Positions 19,509 through 26,225 of a stretch of DNA of 64,000 nucleotides are shown piece after piece (position 1 is the stretch's first letter; every line of letters begins with the position of its first letter). The notes under the pieces were generated by a model that did not search any database, was not told where the DNA came from, and saw only the letters and a program-made list of their open reading frames with translations. Position numbers and translations under genes: made by a program. The stretch is from a virus, in IMG/VR virus record IMGVR_UViG_3300044972_002389, positions 1 to 64,000 of that record; one strand, given 5' to 3'.

Positions 19509-20605
19509 AGACCAAATGACTCCCAGTTCACAATTCCAAACCCTTGATCAGTTAATACATTTACAGCCAGTGCTCTATTACTGTCAGCTTCACTAAGCTT
19601 GTCATTTACAATTACTCTTGTACCACTTGTAACACCCATCAACAGTTGATCATACGCTATACCAATACTCTCAAGCTGTGCAACTGTGGCAGCTCTAGTA
19701 CTTTCTTTTCTGGCTGTAACAAGTATAATAGTGTGCCCTTGGCTATCCCATTGGTTGAACTTTTCTCGTACACCGTGTAGTATTTTTGGCTCAACTCGCA
19801 ATGCCTCACTTATGGAATGCTGATGTTGAATAAGGGTGCCGTCAATGTCGCAAAAAATTGTTTTGGGCTTGCTGCTGTAAAACTCCTTCACCTTACCCAA
19901 ATACCGTGCCACATCTTCTGGAGTGCCCAACGGAATATAAATGTTTGGAGCAACAAAATATGGGAAAATGCTTGAGCCTTGTTGAATGAGATAGTTGTAA
20001 GTTTCGCTTATGTAACACTCAGGCCGGCCGTGAAATGTAAATTCTGACAGGAGTTTTTCTGCACTTTCTACAAAATCACAGCCGCGTTTCCAATAGTGAA
20101 AACCAATTAGTGCATCATCTGAGATGGGATTTTTCTCCACAACCTGTACTACTCGACTGTTTTTGATCTCAGCAAAGCTGTTCTTGGGATCCCTTTCTTT
20201 GTGAAGCACAACTGCCCCATCAACTCCGGTATCGCTTGTAAATTTTAAAAACTCTCGAGGATCCCAATTGATGATTTGATCGCAATTATAAATCACTAGC
20301 GGCTCATTGTTGTTGATAAACTCTCGAGCACACAATGCTGTTTGGCTGGCACCATTTGTGACACGATCTATTTCAATTATCTCACATTCAGGGCGTAGTT
20401 GCTTCAATAGACTGTTCAGCTGGTGTGAATATGCTGGGTTCTCATATTTGCGTGTTACAAAAATAAATTTTCCATCAACATCAAAGCTTTTGATGCTATG
20501 CTCAATCAGTGTGCGAGAGTTAACCTCAATAAGCGGTTTAGGCTCTTGTATCCCAATGTTGGAAAATCTAGAGCCCAACCCTGCCATTGGTATGAGAATA
20601 TTCAT
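19505..20605 (-). CDS. fusion of sugar-nucleotidyltransferase and HAD phosphatase
   Basis: 366 residues. The N-terminal 235 residues form a nucleotidyltransferase: MNILIPMAGLGSRFSNIG (GxGxR nucleotide loop), EPKPLIEV, and VIYNCDQIINWDP (metal-binding Asp). The C-terminal part from about residue 248 is a HAD-like phosphatase: FCDIDGTLIQ (nucleophile motif DxDxT), ILVTARKEST (motif II) and VNDKLSEAD (motif IV). The fusion would dephosphorylate and activate a sugar, or balance the two. AAGGA lies before the ATG. It heads the sugar part of the operon, after the holin-like gene. Confidence 0.88.
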   Translation of the reverse strand: MNILIPMAGLGSRFSNIGIQEPKPLIEVNSRTLIEHSIKSFDVDGKFIFVTRKYENPAYSHQLNSLLKQLRPECEIIEIDRVTNGASQTALCAREFINNNEPLVIYNCDQIINWDPREFLKFTSDTGVDGAVVLHKERDPKNSFAEIKNSRVVQVVEKNPISDDALIGFHYWKRGCDFVESAEKLLSEFTFHGRPECYISETYNYLIQQGSSIFPYFVAPNIYIPLGTPEDVARYLGKVKEFYSSKPKTIFCDIDGTLIQHQHSISEALRVEPKILHGVREKFNQWDSQGHTIILVTARKESTRAATVAQLESIGIAYDQLLMGVTSGTRVIVNDKLSEADSNRALAVNVLTDQGFGIVNWESFGL

Positions 20606-20646
20606 GACTGATCCTTATCTACAAAATAAATTGTAGTGGATGTCAG

Positions 20647-21318
20647 CTATCTATCAAATATTCGGCCCAGTTGATCTGCCGTTTGTTTCACAATGTCTTC
20701 GTTATTACGTACTTGAGCAGCAGGAGTGGGCTCTGTATAGTCAACACCAACAAAGCCCAAAAGGTCACCATTATTTGAGAAAAATGCACAACGGGTTATG
20801 TGCAATGCTGCTCTGGATTCATAATACCAATAGAGTGCACTATCTGGTCGAGCATTGATATTGGTCAAACTCACGCATTTTCTCTTGAGAAATTCAGTAC
20901 TCATGTTGGTGATCAAACTGCTGGGCAGCCTTTGCCCAAAGTTCATGATCCTATTGGTACCAGGTTTAATTACTTCGTGAGTATTTGTGTGGAAAATAAA
21001 TGGCACATTATTGGGGCTAGGAATACCATTGTGAAATCGGAAAATATATGCACGGTTGGAATTGGTAGTTGTAAGTATTTGATTTAGTGATTGATTGGCT
21101 GCTGTATCCACTGCAACGCTGACTTGTAATTCTCTTGCAAAGTTGTTCATGCTGTTACTGCGTTGCCAAAGATCAATCACAGGTTGAAAATGAAAAGCAA
21201 CAATGTAGCTGGTGCTTATCATGCACAGCAGGCAGAAAATCACAAACAAATGCCACAGCATCTTCAAGGGATGAACCGTTCGAAAATATGATATTAGGAC
21301 GCGAGCAATATCAGACAT
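20647..21318 (-). CDS. T4 holin-like membrane protein
   Basis: 223 residues with a cytoplasmic-looking basic N-terminus, one membrane helix at about 19-42 (LWHLFVIFCLLCMISTSYIV), then a soluble domain of about 180 residues with a GAF/PAS-like feel (RAYIFRFHNGIPSP) and a C-terminus ADQLGRIFDR. Length, one N-terminal helix, a large outer domain and a terminal alpha helix all parallel T4 holin T (218 residues, ending AARILGRAK). If correct, it times lysis by forming inner-membrane holes, with its outer domain sensing an antiholin. A late-type promoter precedes it, as expected. A membrane sensor is the alternative. Confidence 0.55.
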   Translation of the reverse strand: MSDIARVLISYFRTVHPLKMLWHLFVIFCLLCMISTSYIVAFHFQPVIDLWQRSNSMNNFARELQVSVAVDTAANQSLNQILTTTNSNRAYIFRFHNGIPSPNNVPFIFHTNTHEVIKPGTNRIMNFGQRLPSSLITNMSTEFLKRKCVSLTNINARPDSALYWYYESRAALHITRCAFFSNNGDLLGFVGVDYTEPTPAAQVRNNEDIVKQTADQLGRIFDR

Positions 21319-21336
21319 GTAATTTTCCCATCAACA

Positions 21337-21344
21337 TATTTACA
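21337..21344 (-). promoter_or_regulatory. late-type promoter (TGTAAATA)
   Basis: Minus-strand TGTAAATA 19 bases upstream of the holin-like ATG. It probably drives the whole minus-strand operon down to 14357. Confidence 0.5.
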
Positions 21345-21383
21345 AAGTTTTGTGTGTTCAATAAGTTGCTAGTTTTTCCTGCA

Positions 21384-21412
21384 TTGACAAGGCAGCAATA
21401 TAAAAATATAAT
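21384..21412 (+). promoter_or_regulatory. perfect sigma70-type promoter (TTGACA-N17-TATAAT)
   Basis: Both hexamers and the 17-base spacer match the sigma70 consensus exactly. The expected transcript start, six or seven bases after the -10 box, falls on the dnaJ ATG at 21419, implying a leaderless message. It is one of the few host-type promoters outside the 55.8-60 kb region. Confidence 0.88.
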
Positions 21413-21418
21413 ATACAT

Positions 21419-22276
21419 ATGAAAGATTATTATAGTATCCTTGCCGTGCAAGAAAATGCAACTCAAGATGAGTTGAAAAAGGCTTATCGCACACTTGCAA
21501 TGCAGTATCATCCAGACCGTAACAAAAGCAGTGAATCTGAGAGTAAATTCAAAGAGATCAATGAGGCTTATGATACTCTAGGTAACGAAGACAAGCGTCA
21601 AGCTTACGATCAGCAACGCAAGTTTGGTGGAAGTCAGCCAGGTGGATTCCATTTTGAATTCCGTGGAGGAGGATCACCCTTTGGTGATATTTTTGAACAA
21701 ATCTTCCGAGGTCAAGGATTTGACCACTTTAGCCAACGACCAAGTCGTAATCCTGACACGCAAGTTCAGTTGAATATAACCTTGGAAGAAGCGTTCACAG
21801 GAAAAAGTGTACCAATTCAATTTACTGATAGTGCTGGCCAAAACATCAATTTAGTTGTGAACATACCTGCAGGTATTGATAGTGGGTATAGGTTACGATA
21901 TGCTGGCAACGGTAGCCGAACACATGCCAATTTAGCACCTGGAGATTTGTATATTACTGTGTTTGTTACGCCGCACTCTGTGTTCGAGAGGAGTGGGCCT
22001 CATTTGTTGACTACACTGAAGGCCAACATTTGGGAAACATTAGTGGGGGTTGACAAGCTTGTTAGTGTGATTGAAGGCGGTGCAGTTTCCATGAAAGTCC
22101 CGCCTTTGTCCAAAGATCAAACTCTACTTAACGTCAAAGGCAAGGGCATGCCGCTCAGTAGTAATAGTTCTTCACGTGGTGACCTCATGGTCAGACTCCA
22201 TGTAGAGCTGCCACAAAAGCTGGATCAAGATCAGCTTGATGCCATTTCAAAATGGGCACACCCCCAAACATCTTAA
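21419..22276 (+). CDS. dnaJ: DnaJ/CbpA-type co-chaperone
   Basis: 285 residues. The J domain (1-70) has the HPD motif at 31-33 (QYHPDRNK), which stimulates Hsp70 ATPase. A Gly/Phe-rich linker follows (PGGFHFEFRGGGSPFGDIFE), then two C-terminal substrate-binding beta domains. There is no CxxCxGxG zinc finger, so it is of the CbpA type (type II). It starts at the predicted transcript start of a perfect sigma70 promoter, with no ribosome-binding site. The stop is 22 bases before the clpA start. The pair probably redirects the host Hsp70 and a Clp protease. Confidence 0.93.
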   Translation: MKDYYSILAVQENATQDELKKAYRTLAMQYHPDRNKSSESESKFKEINEAYDTLGNEDKRQAYDQQRKFGGSQPGGFHFEFRGGGSPFGDIFEQIFRGQGFDHFSQRPSRNPDTQVQLNITLEEAFTGKSVPIQFTDSAGQNINLVVNIPAGIDSGYRLRYAGNGSRTHANLAPGDLYITVFVTPHSVFERSGPHLLTTLKANIWETLVGVDKLVSVIEGGAVSMKVPPLSKDQTLLNVKGKGMPLSSNSSSRGDLMVRLHVELPQKLDQDQLDAISKWAHPQTS

Positions 22277-22298
22277 ATCTTTCACCAGGACAGCACAT

Positions 22299-24605
22299 AT
22301 GAAAGAGCCCTTTAATTCAAAAAATGATTTTGAGCAAGTAATAAATCGAAGTTACTCTATTGCAATAAAACATCATCACGAATATGTGGTGGTAGAGCAT
22401 GTGCTGATAGCACTATTGGAATTTCAAGACATTGACACCATGTTAACAGCCTTGGGTTGTTCTCCAAAAAAGCTCAAAGCTGATGTAGTCAGTTATCTCA
22501 AAGATTCCAAATATCATAGTATTGTGCCTGACGGAGTGTATCAACCCAAATACACCTCCACACTGATGAGTGTAATCAAGCAAGCCAAAGCGCAAAGCTT
22601 GTTCATGGGCAAAACTGTTATGAACAGTGTGGACATGTTGCTGGCACTTTACAATGCAGAACAAAGTTGGGCTGTGTATTTTTTACAAAAACACAACATC
22701 AACAAAAGCAATATCACCTCGTATCTTACACAAAATAGTCAAGAAACGGATGAGATGGGCATGAGTGAAGACGATGCAAGAATGGTGTTGTTTCAATTTG
22801 CCACCAATTTAAATCAACGTGCCAAACAGGGCAAGATCACTGCACTTATTGGTAGAGACACTGATGTTGATCAACTAGTTGAAACGCTGGCCCGAAAACT
22901 CAAGAACAATGTTATACTTGTGGGCCATCCAGGGGTAGGCAAAACACAACTTGTGGAAGGACTTGCCAAGAGAATAGTGGAACAAACCGTGCCAAAAGTT
23001 CTTTTGAATCAAGAAATCTGGAGCTTGGATATCAATAGCATTGTTGCTGGGACCAAATATCGTGGCGACTTTGAAGACAGAATGAAAAACATTATTACGG
23101 CGTTAAAAAGTTTGCCCAATGTTATTATTTTCATTGATGAAATTCATATGATTATGGGTGCTGGCGGCAACAGCAGCAATGCAATGGATGCAGCCAATAT
23201 TCTCAAGCCAGCGTTGGGTCGGGGAGAAATTCGCACTATTGGTTCCACAACATATGACGAATATCGGAAGTATTTTGAAAAGGATCGAGCACTACTTCGG
23301 CGTTTTGAGAAACAAGATGTAGTTGAGCCCAGTGTAAGTGATGCTAAAAAAGTAATTCAAGGATTGATCAAAACTTTTGAAAAGTTTCACAATGTAACTT
23401 ATGCACCAGGATGTGCAGAGGCAGCAGTTGATCTCAGTGTAAAATATATTTTCAACAAGTATCTGCCAGATAAGGCAATTGATTTGATTGATGCAGCTGG
23501 TGCAACAGTGAAAATCAAAGGAAAAACCAAAAAGGTTGTTCAAGTAGAGAATATTGAACAACAAGTTTGTAGGATTGCCAAAGTCAGCCTTGAAAACTTG
23601 GAAACATCTGAGAGTAATAAATTATCTACTCTAGATAATGATCTCAAAAAAGTAATTTACGGCCAAGACACAGCAGTAGACACTCTTGTTGATGCAGTGT
23701 ATTTGGCTTATAGTGGACTACGAGAACAAAACAAAACACTGGGAAGCTTCTTGTTCACAGGGCCAAGTGGTGTGGGCAAGACTGAACTGGCCAAGATGTT
23801 AGCAGACAAACTGGGTTATAGTTTTGTTCGCTTTGACATGAGCGAGTTTCAAGAAAAACATTCTGTTGCTAGATTTATTGGCAGTCCCCCTGGATATGTG
23901 GGTTACAGCGACGGCAGTGCTGGCAGTGGTGCTCTTATCAACGCACTAGAGCAAACACCCAGTTGTGTGCTGCTGTGTGACGAAGTGGAAAAAGCTCATC
24001 CTGATGTATTGAATGTTTTTCTGCAAGCGATGGATCAAGGCAGCATCACAAGCCAAAATCAAAAAACAGTGAGTTTGAAAAATGCAATCTTGATTTTTAC
24101 CAGTAATCTTGGTGCTGTGGAAATGGAAAAGCATAGTATTGGCTTTGGTGCTACCAAAAACAGTGATGCAGACAAAGAAGCTGTAAAACAATTTTTCCGT
24201 CCAGAGTTCAGGAATCGATTGGATGCAGTAGTGCCATTTGGTGCGTTGAACAAAGAAACCATGCAGAAAGTTGTTATCAAATTCATTCAACAACTGAATC
24301 AAGCTTCACAAAGCAAAAATGTGTGTGTAGTAGTTGATCCTGATGCGCAAGAATGGTTGGTGAAGAATGGTTTTGACCCTTCGATGGGAGCTAGGCCTTT
24401 GAGTCGGGTAATTGACAACCATATCAAAAAGCCCATGAGCCGCCAGATGTTATTTGGAAAGTTGAAGTCAGGAGGAAGAGTGTTAGTTACACTTGATGCA
24501 GCAGCACATAAGCTGAAATTGGAATTTTTAGGCACAGTATGTAGTCTCCCCACAGGCCCAAATGAGGCCTTTAATGAAAACAACTCAGAGGTGTCTGCGC
24601 AATGA
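22299..24605 (+). CDS. clpA: ClpA-type AAA+ unfoldase
   Basis: 768 residues from ATG 22299 (MKEPFNSKNDFEQVINR), which has AGGA upstream. An N-terminal Clp repeat domain comes first. Module D1 has Walker A GHPGVGKT (about 208) and Walker B IIFIDEIHM (about 276); module D2 has Walker A GPSGVGKT (about 488) and the region VGYSDGSAGSGAL. There is no ClpB-type middle coiled coil. A SIGFGATKN loop at about 613 corresponds to the IGL/IGF loop by which ClpA and ClpX dock on ClpP, so it could dock on host ClpP (no clpP is seen here). Length is close to E. coli ClpA (758). It overlaps the next gene by four bases. Confidence 0.93.
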   Translation: MKEPFNSKNDFEQVINRSYSIAIKHHHEYVVVEHVLIALLEFQDIDTMLTALGCSPKKLKADVVSYLKDSKYHSIVPDGVYQPKYTSTLMSVIKQAKAQSLFMGKTVMNSVDMLLALYNAEQSWAVYFLQKHNINKSNITSYLTQNSQETDEMGMSEDDARMVLFQFATNLNQRAKQGKITALIGRDTDVDQLVETLARKLKNNVILVGHPGVGKTQLVEGLAKRIVEQTVPKVLLNQEIWSLDINSIVAGTKYRGDFEDRMKNIITALKSLPNVIIFIDEIHMIMGAGGNSSNAMDAANILKPALGRGEIRTIGSTTYDEYRKYFEKDRALLRRFEKQDVVEPSVSDAKKVIQGLIKTFEKFHNVTYAPGCAEAAVDLSVKYIFNKYLPDKAIDLIDAAGATVKIKGKTKKVVQVENIEQQVCRIAKVSLENLETSESNKLSTLDNDLKKVIYGQDTAVDTLVDAVYLAYSGLREQNKTLGSFLFTGPSGVGKTELAKMLADKLGYSFVRFDMSEFQEKHSVARFIGSPPGYVGYSDGSAGSGALINALEQTPSCVLLCDEVEKAHPDVLNVFLQAMDQGSITSQNQKTVSLKNAILIFTSNLGAVEMEKHSIGFGATKNSDADKEAVKQFFRPEFRNRLDAVVPFGALNKETMQKVVIKFIQQLNQASQSKNVCVVVDPDAQEWLVKNGFDPSMGARPLSRVIDNHIKKPMSRQMLFGKLKSGGRVLVTLDAAAHKLKLEFLGTVCSLPTGPNEAFNENNSEVSAQ

Positions 24606-24919
24606 ACAAAACATCAGCTATTCAAAGCTTGTGCCAAAAAGGATTGATAAGCAAAGGCACAGTCATAGGGGTTGCTGAGTCAGCATCCTCTAGAGTCTAT
24701 CATAGATTTGTAGTTGCACATGCTATACTTGCGCCCTGTGTAAAAATTACAGGAGTGCATACACAAAACAACAGCAGTCTTGACTTGGATATCAACAAGA
24801 TTGTGGAAGTGGATGGCATGGGGCTAGATCGCTATCTGCAACATGCAGATCTTGACGCCAATGGCCTACAAATCAATCGTGGAAAAAAGCGTGGCAGAAG
24901 GCCAAAAAACAGAGGATAA
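24602..24919 (+). CDS. unknown small basic-tailed protein in the dnaJ-clpA operon
   Basis: 105 residues (MNKTSAIQSLCQKGLISKGT) overlapping the clpA stop (ATGA). The body is mixed alpha/beta; the C-terminus is a basic tail (RGKKRGRRPKNRG) that could bind nucleic acid. Coupled translation with clpA suggests a ClpA-linked role such as an adaptor (ClpS-like in position, not in sequence), but this is only context. A late promoter for the next gene overlaps its stop codon. Confidence 0.7.
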   Translation: MNKTSAIQSLCQKGLISKGTVIGVAESASSRVYHRFVVAHAILAPCVKITGVHTQNNSSLDLDINKIVEVDGMGLDRYLQHADLDANGLQINRGKKRGRRPKNRG

Positions 24920-24922
24920 ATA
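24915..24922 (+). promoter_or_regulatory. T4-type late promoter (GATAAATA)
   Basis: GATAAATA overlaps the preceding stop codon; the predicted transcript start is about 24928, 16 bases before the ATG at 24944, and AAGGA lies in the leader. Confidence 0.6.
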
Positions 24923-24943
24923 CTCTAATCAAGGACCTTATAA

Positions 24944-25120
24944 ATGGCACAAATAGCCTGTCAAACTATTTCAATTTCCATCAGCAAACTTATCAAGGAT
25001 GATGAACAACTGGCTAGTGTGCTCTCTTCTGAGCAGCTTTTGGCATTGTTTGAAAGCTTGCCCAGTGTTGTAGAGCAGCTACTTGAAGACAGTAAACTGG
25101 TTATTGAAGTCTCTATTTGA
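24944..25120 (+). CDS. 58-residue helical protein with its own late promoter
   Basis: ATG 24944 with AAGGA eight bases upstream encodes MAQIACQTISISISKLIKDD, then an acidic, leucine-rich amphipathic helix (SSEQLLALFESLPSVVEQLL) and a short hydrophobic C-terminal strand ending at TGA 25120. It is too short to score in ordinary gene searches, but its promoter, ribosome-binding site and clean reading frame argue that it is real. Position at the start of the late fibre block suggests a small virion or assembly protein. Function unknown. Confidence 0.68.
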   Translation: MAQIACQTISISISKLIKDDEQLASVLSSEQLLALFESLPSVVEQLLEDSKLVIEVSI

Positions 25121-25126
25121 CCTTTC

Positions 25127-25134
25127 CATAAATA
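25127..25134 (+). promoter_or_regulatory. T4-type late promoter (CATAAATA)
   Basis: CATAAATA with predicted transcript start at about 25140, 20 bases before ATG 25160. It probably drives the virion genes from 25160 to 30538. Confidence 0.7.
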
Positions 25135-25159
25135 TCGACAAATCAATTGTTGAGAAATT

Positions 25160-25867
25160 ATGGAAAGTCTTGTCTTATTACCAACTACTAGCGGTAAGGT
25201 CAATGTAACTGGCGAAAAGCAAAAAGGCGCAGGCTACACCAATTTTCTTGGCGGTAGTCATACAGTAGCCCTAACGTTAACAAATTTTACAGGCCGGATT
25301 TTAATTCAAGCCTCGTTGGCAGATAATCCAGTTGAACAAGACTGGTTTCCTGTTTATCTACAGTCAGACCTGCCTTATGTACAATTCCCTAGAGATTTGT
25401 TCAATCCCAGTGGCCTATTTGGTGGGGACACCGGCAGCTTTGCATATACATTTGTAGGCAATTATGTTTGGGTAAGAGCTGTTGTAAGCAGAGATTATTT
25501 GACTCCAGCACCTATTGACGACAGCACGGTTGGCAGTGTTTCTGAAATACTTTTGAACTTTGGTGCCCTGAGTCCTGGATTTATCCCCAAAGGCCCCATA
25601 CAAGGTCCCACCGGTCCTGCTGGCCCTCCTGGGTCTGCCCCAGTCACCAGCTTCCAAATGCCGTTTTCATCTCAAAATATTGTGACCGATGTGTTGACCG
25701 TTGTTCATGGCCTTGCACAGAGACTTGTGTTTGTTCAAGTATATGACACCAACTACCAACTGGTAAATCCCACAACAATAACCTTAATTGATGAGATGAC
25801 TTGCCAATTGAATTTATCTGGGCAAGTGCCTATTTCTGGAGTTTGGTATGTTTTGGTGTCTAAATGA
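25160..25867 (+). CDS. virion structural protein with a short collagen-like linker
   Basis: 235 residues (MESLVLLPTTSGKVNVTGEK). The first 145 residues are beta-rich (GGSHTVALTLTNFTGRILIQ, YTFVGNYVWVRAVVSRDYL), then comes a short collagen-like linker (GPTGPAGPPG) and a second beta domain (QMPFSSQNIVTDVLTVVHGL). No membrane segment. The layout of beta head, collagen neck and beta tip is typical of phage fibre or decoration proteins. It has its own late promoter and starts the fibre block. Confidence 0.75.
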   Translation: MESLVLLPTTSGKVNVTGEKQKGAGYTNFLGGSHTVALTLTNFTGRILIQASLADNPVEQDWFPVYLQSDLPYVQFPRDLFNPSGLFGGDTGSFAYTFVGNYVWVRAVVSRDYLTPAPIDDSTVGSVSEILLNFGALSPGFIPKGPIQGPTGPAGPPGSAPVTSFQMPFSSQNIVTDVLTVVHGLAQRLVFVQVYDTNYQLVNPTTITLIDEMTCQLNLSGQVPISGVWYVLVSK

Positions 25868-25888
25868 CAAACATATGTGGTGTAAAAT

Positions 25889-26218
25889 ATGAGAGCTAAA
25901 GAATTTATTCGAGAATTTACTGTAAATGTGCCTGTTACAATCAACATCCCCTTGGGCGATGTGTTGAAAGCGCAAGCTGACAGTGATGTGATAAATCCTG
26001 GAGTGCGTTATGGTGAAGAGGGCGATGCCAAGTGGAGTCCACCACTCCAACAACACCTTGACACTGTAAAAGACAGCGTGGGGCCCACAACTGAAGATCC
26101 CACTGTGATAAACCCAGAGGATGATTTTCATACACCTCAACAGTCCAATATCTCAAAAATTACAGCAAAAAAAGATTTCATACCAACTGTAAGTATCAAA
26201 CCCTCTATTTTGGGTTGA
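25889..26218 (+). CDS. unknown small virion-region protein
   Basis: 109 residues beginning MRAKEFIREFTVNVPVTINI. The RAKEFI opening, followed by a hydrophobic strand, resembles the N-terminus of various small proteins in T4-like phages. The rest is polar, Pro/Asp-rich and probably disordered (GPTTEDPTVINPEDDFHTP). It lies 21 bases after the structural gene and ends seven bases before the collagen-like gene. Function unknown; a linker or assembly factor would fit the position. Confidence 0.65.
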   Translation: MRAKEFIREFTVNVPVTINIPLGDVLKAQADSDVINPGVRYGEEGDAKWSPPLQQHLDTVKDSVGPTTEDPTVINPEDDFHTPQQSNISKITAKKDFIPTVSIKPSILG

Positions 26219-26225
26219 AGCTCTT

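Noticed and set aside
24938-24945. TATAAATG at the start of the 58-residue gene (and again at 29657) as late promoters
   Set aside because: The motif overlaps the start codon itself; a better late motif with proper spacing lies upstream at 24915.
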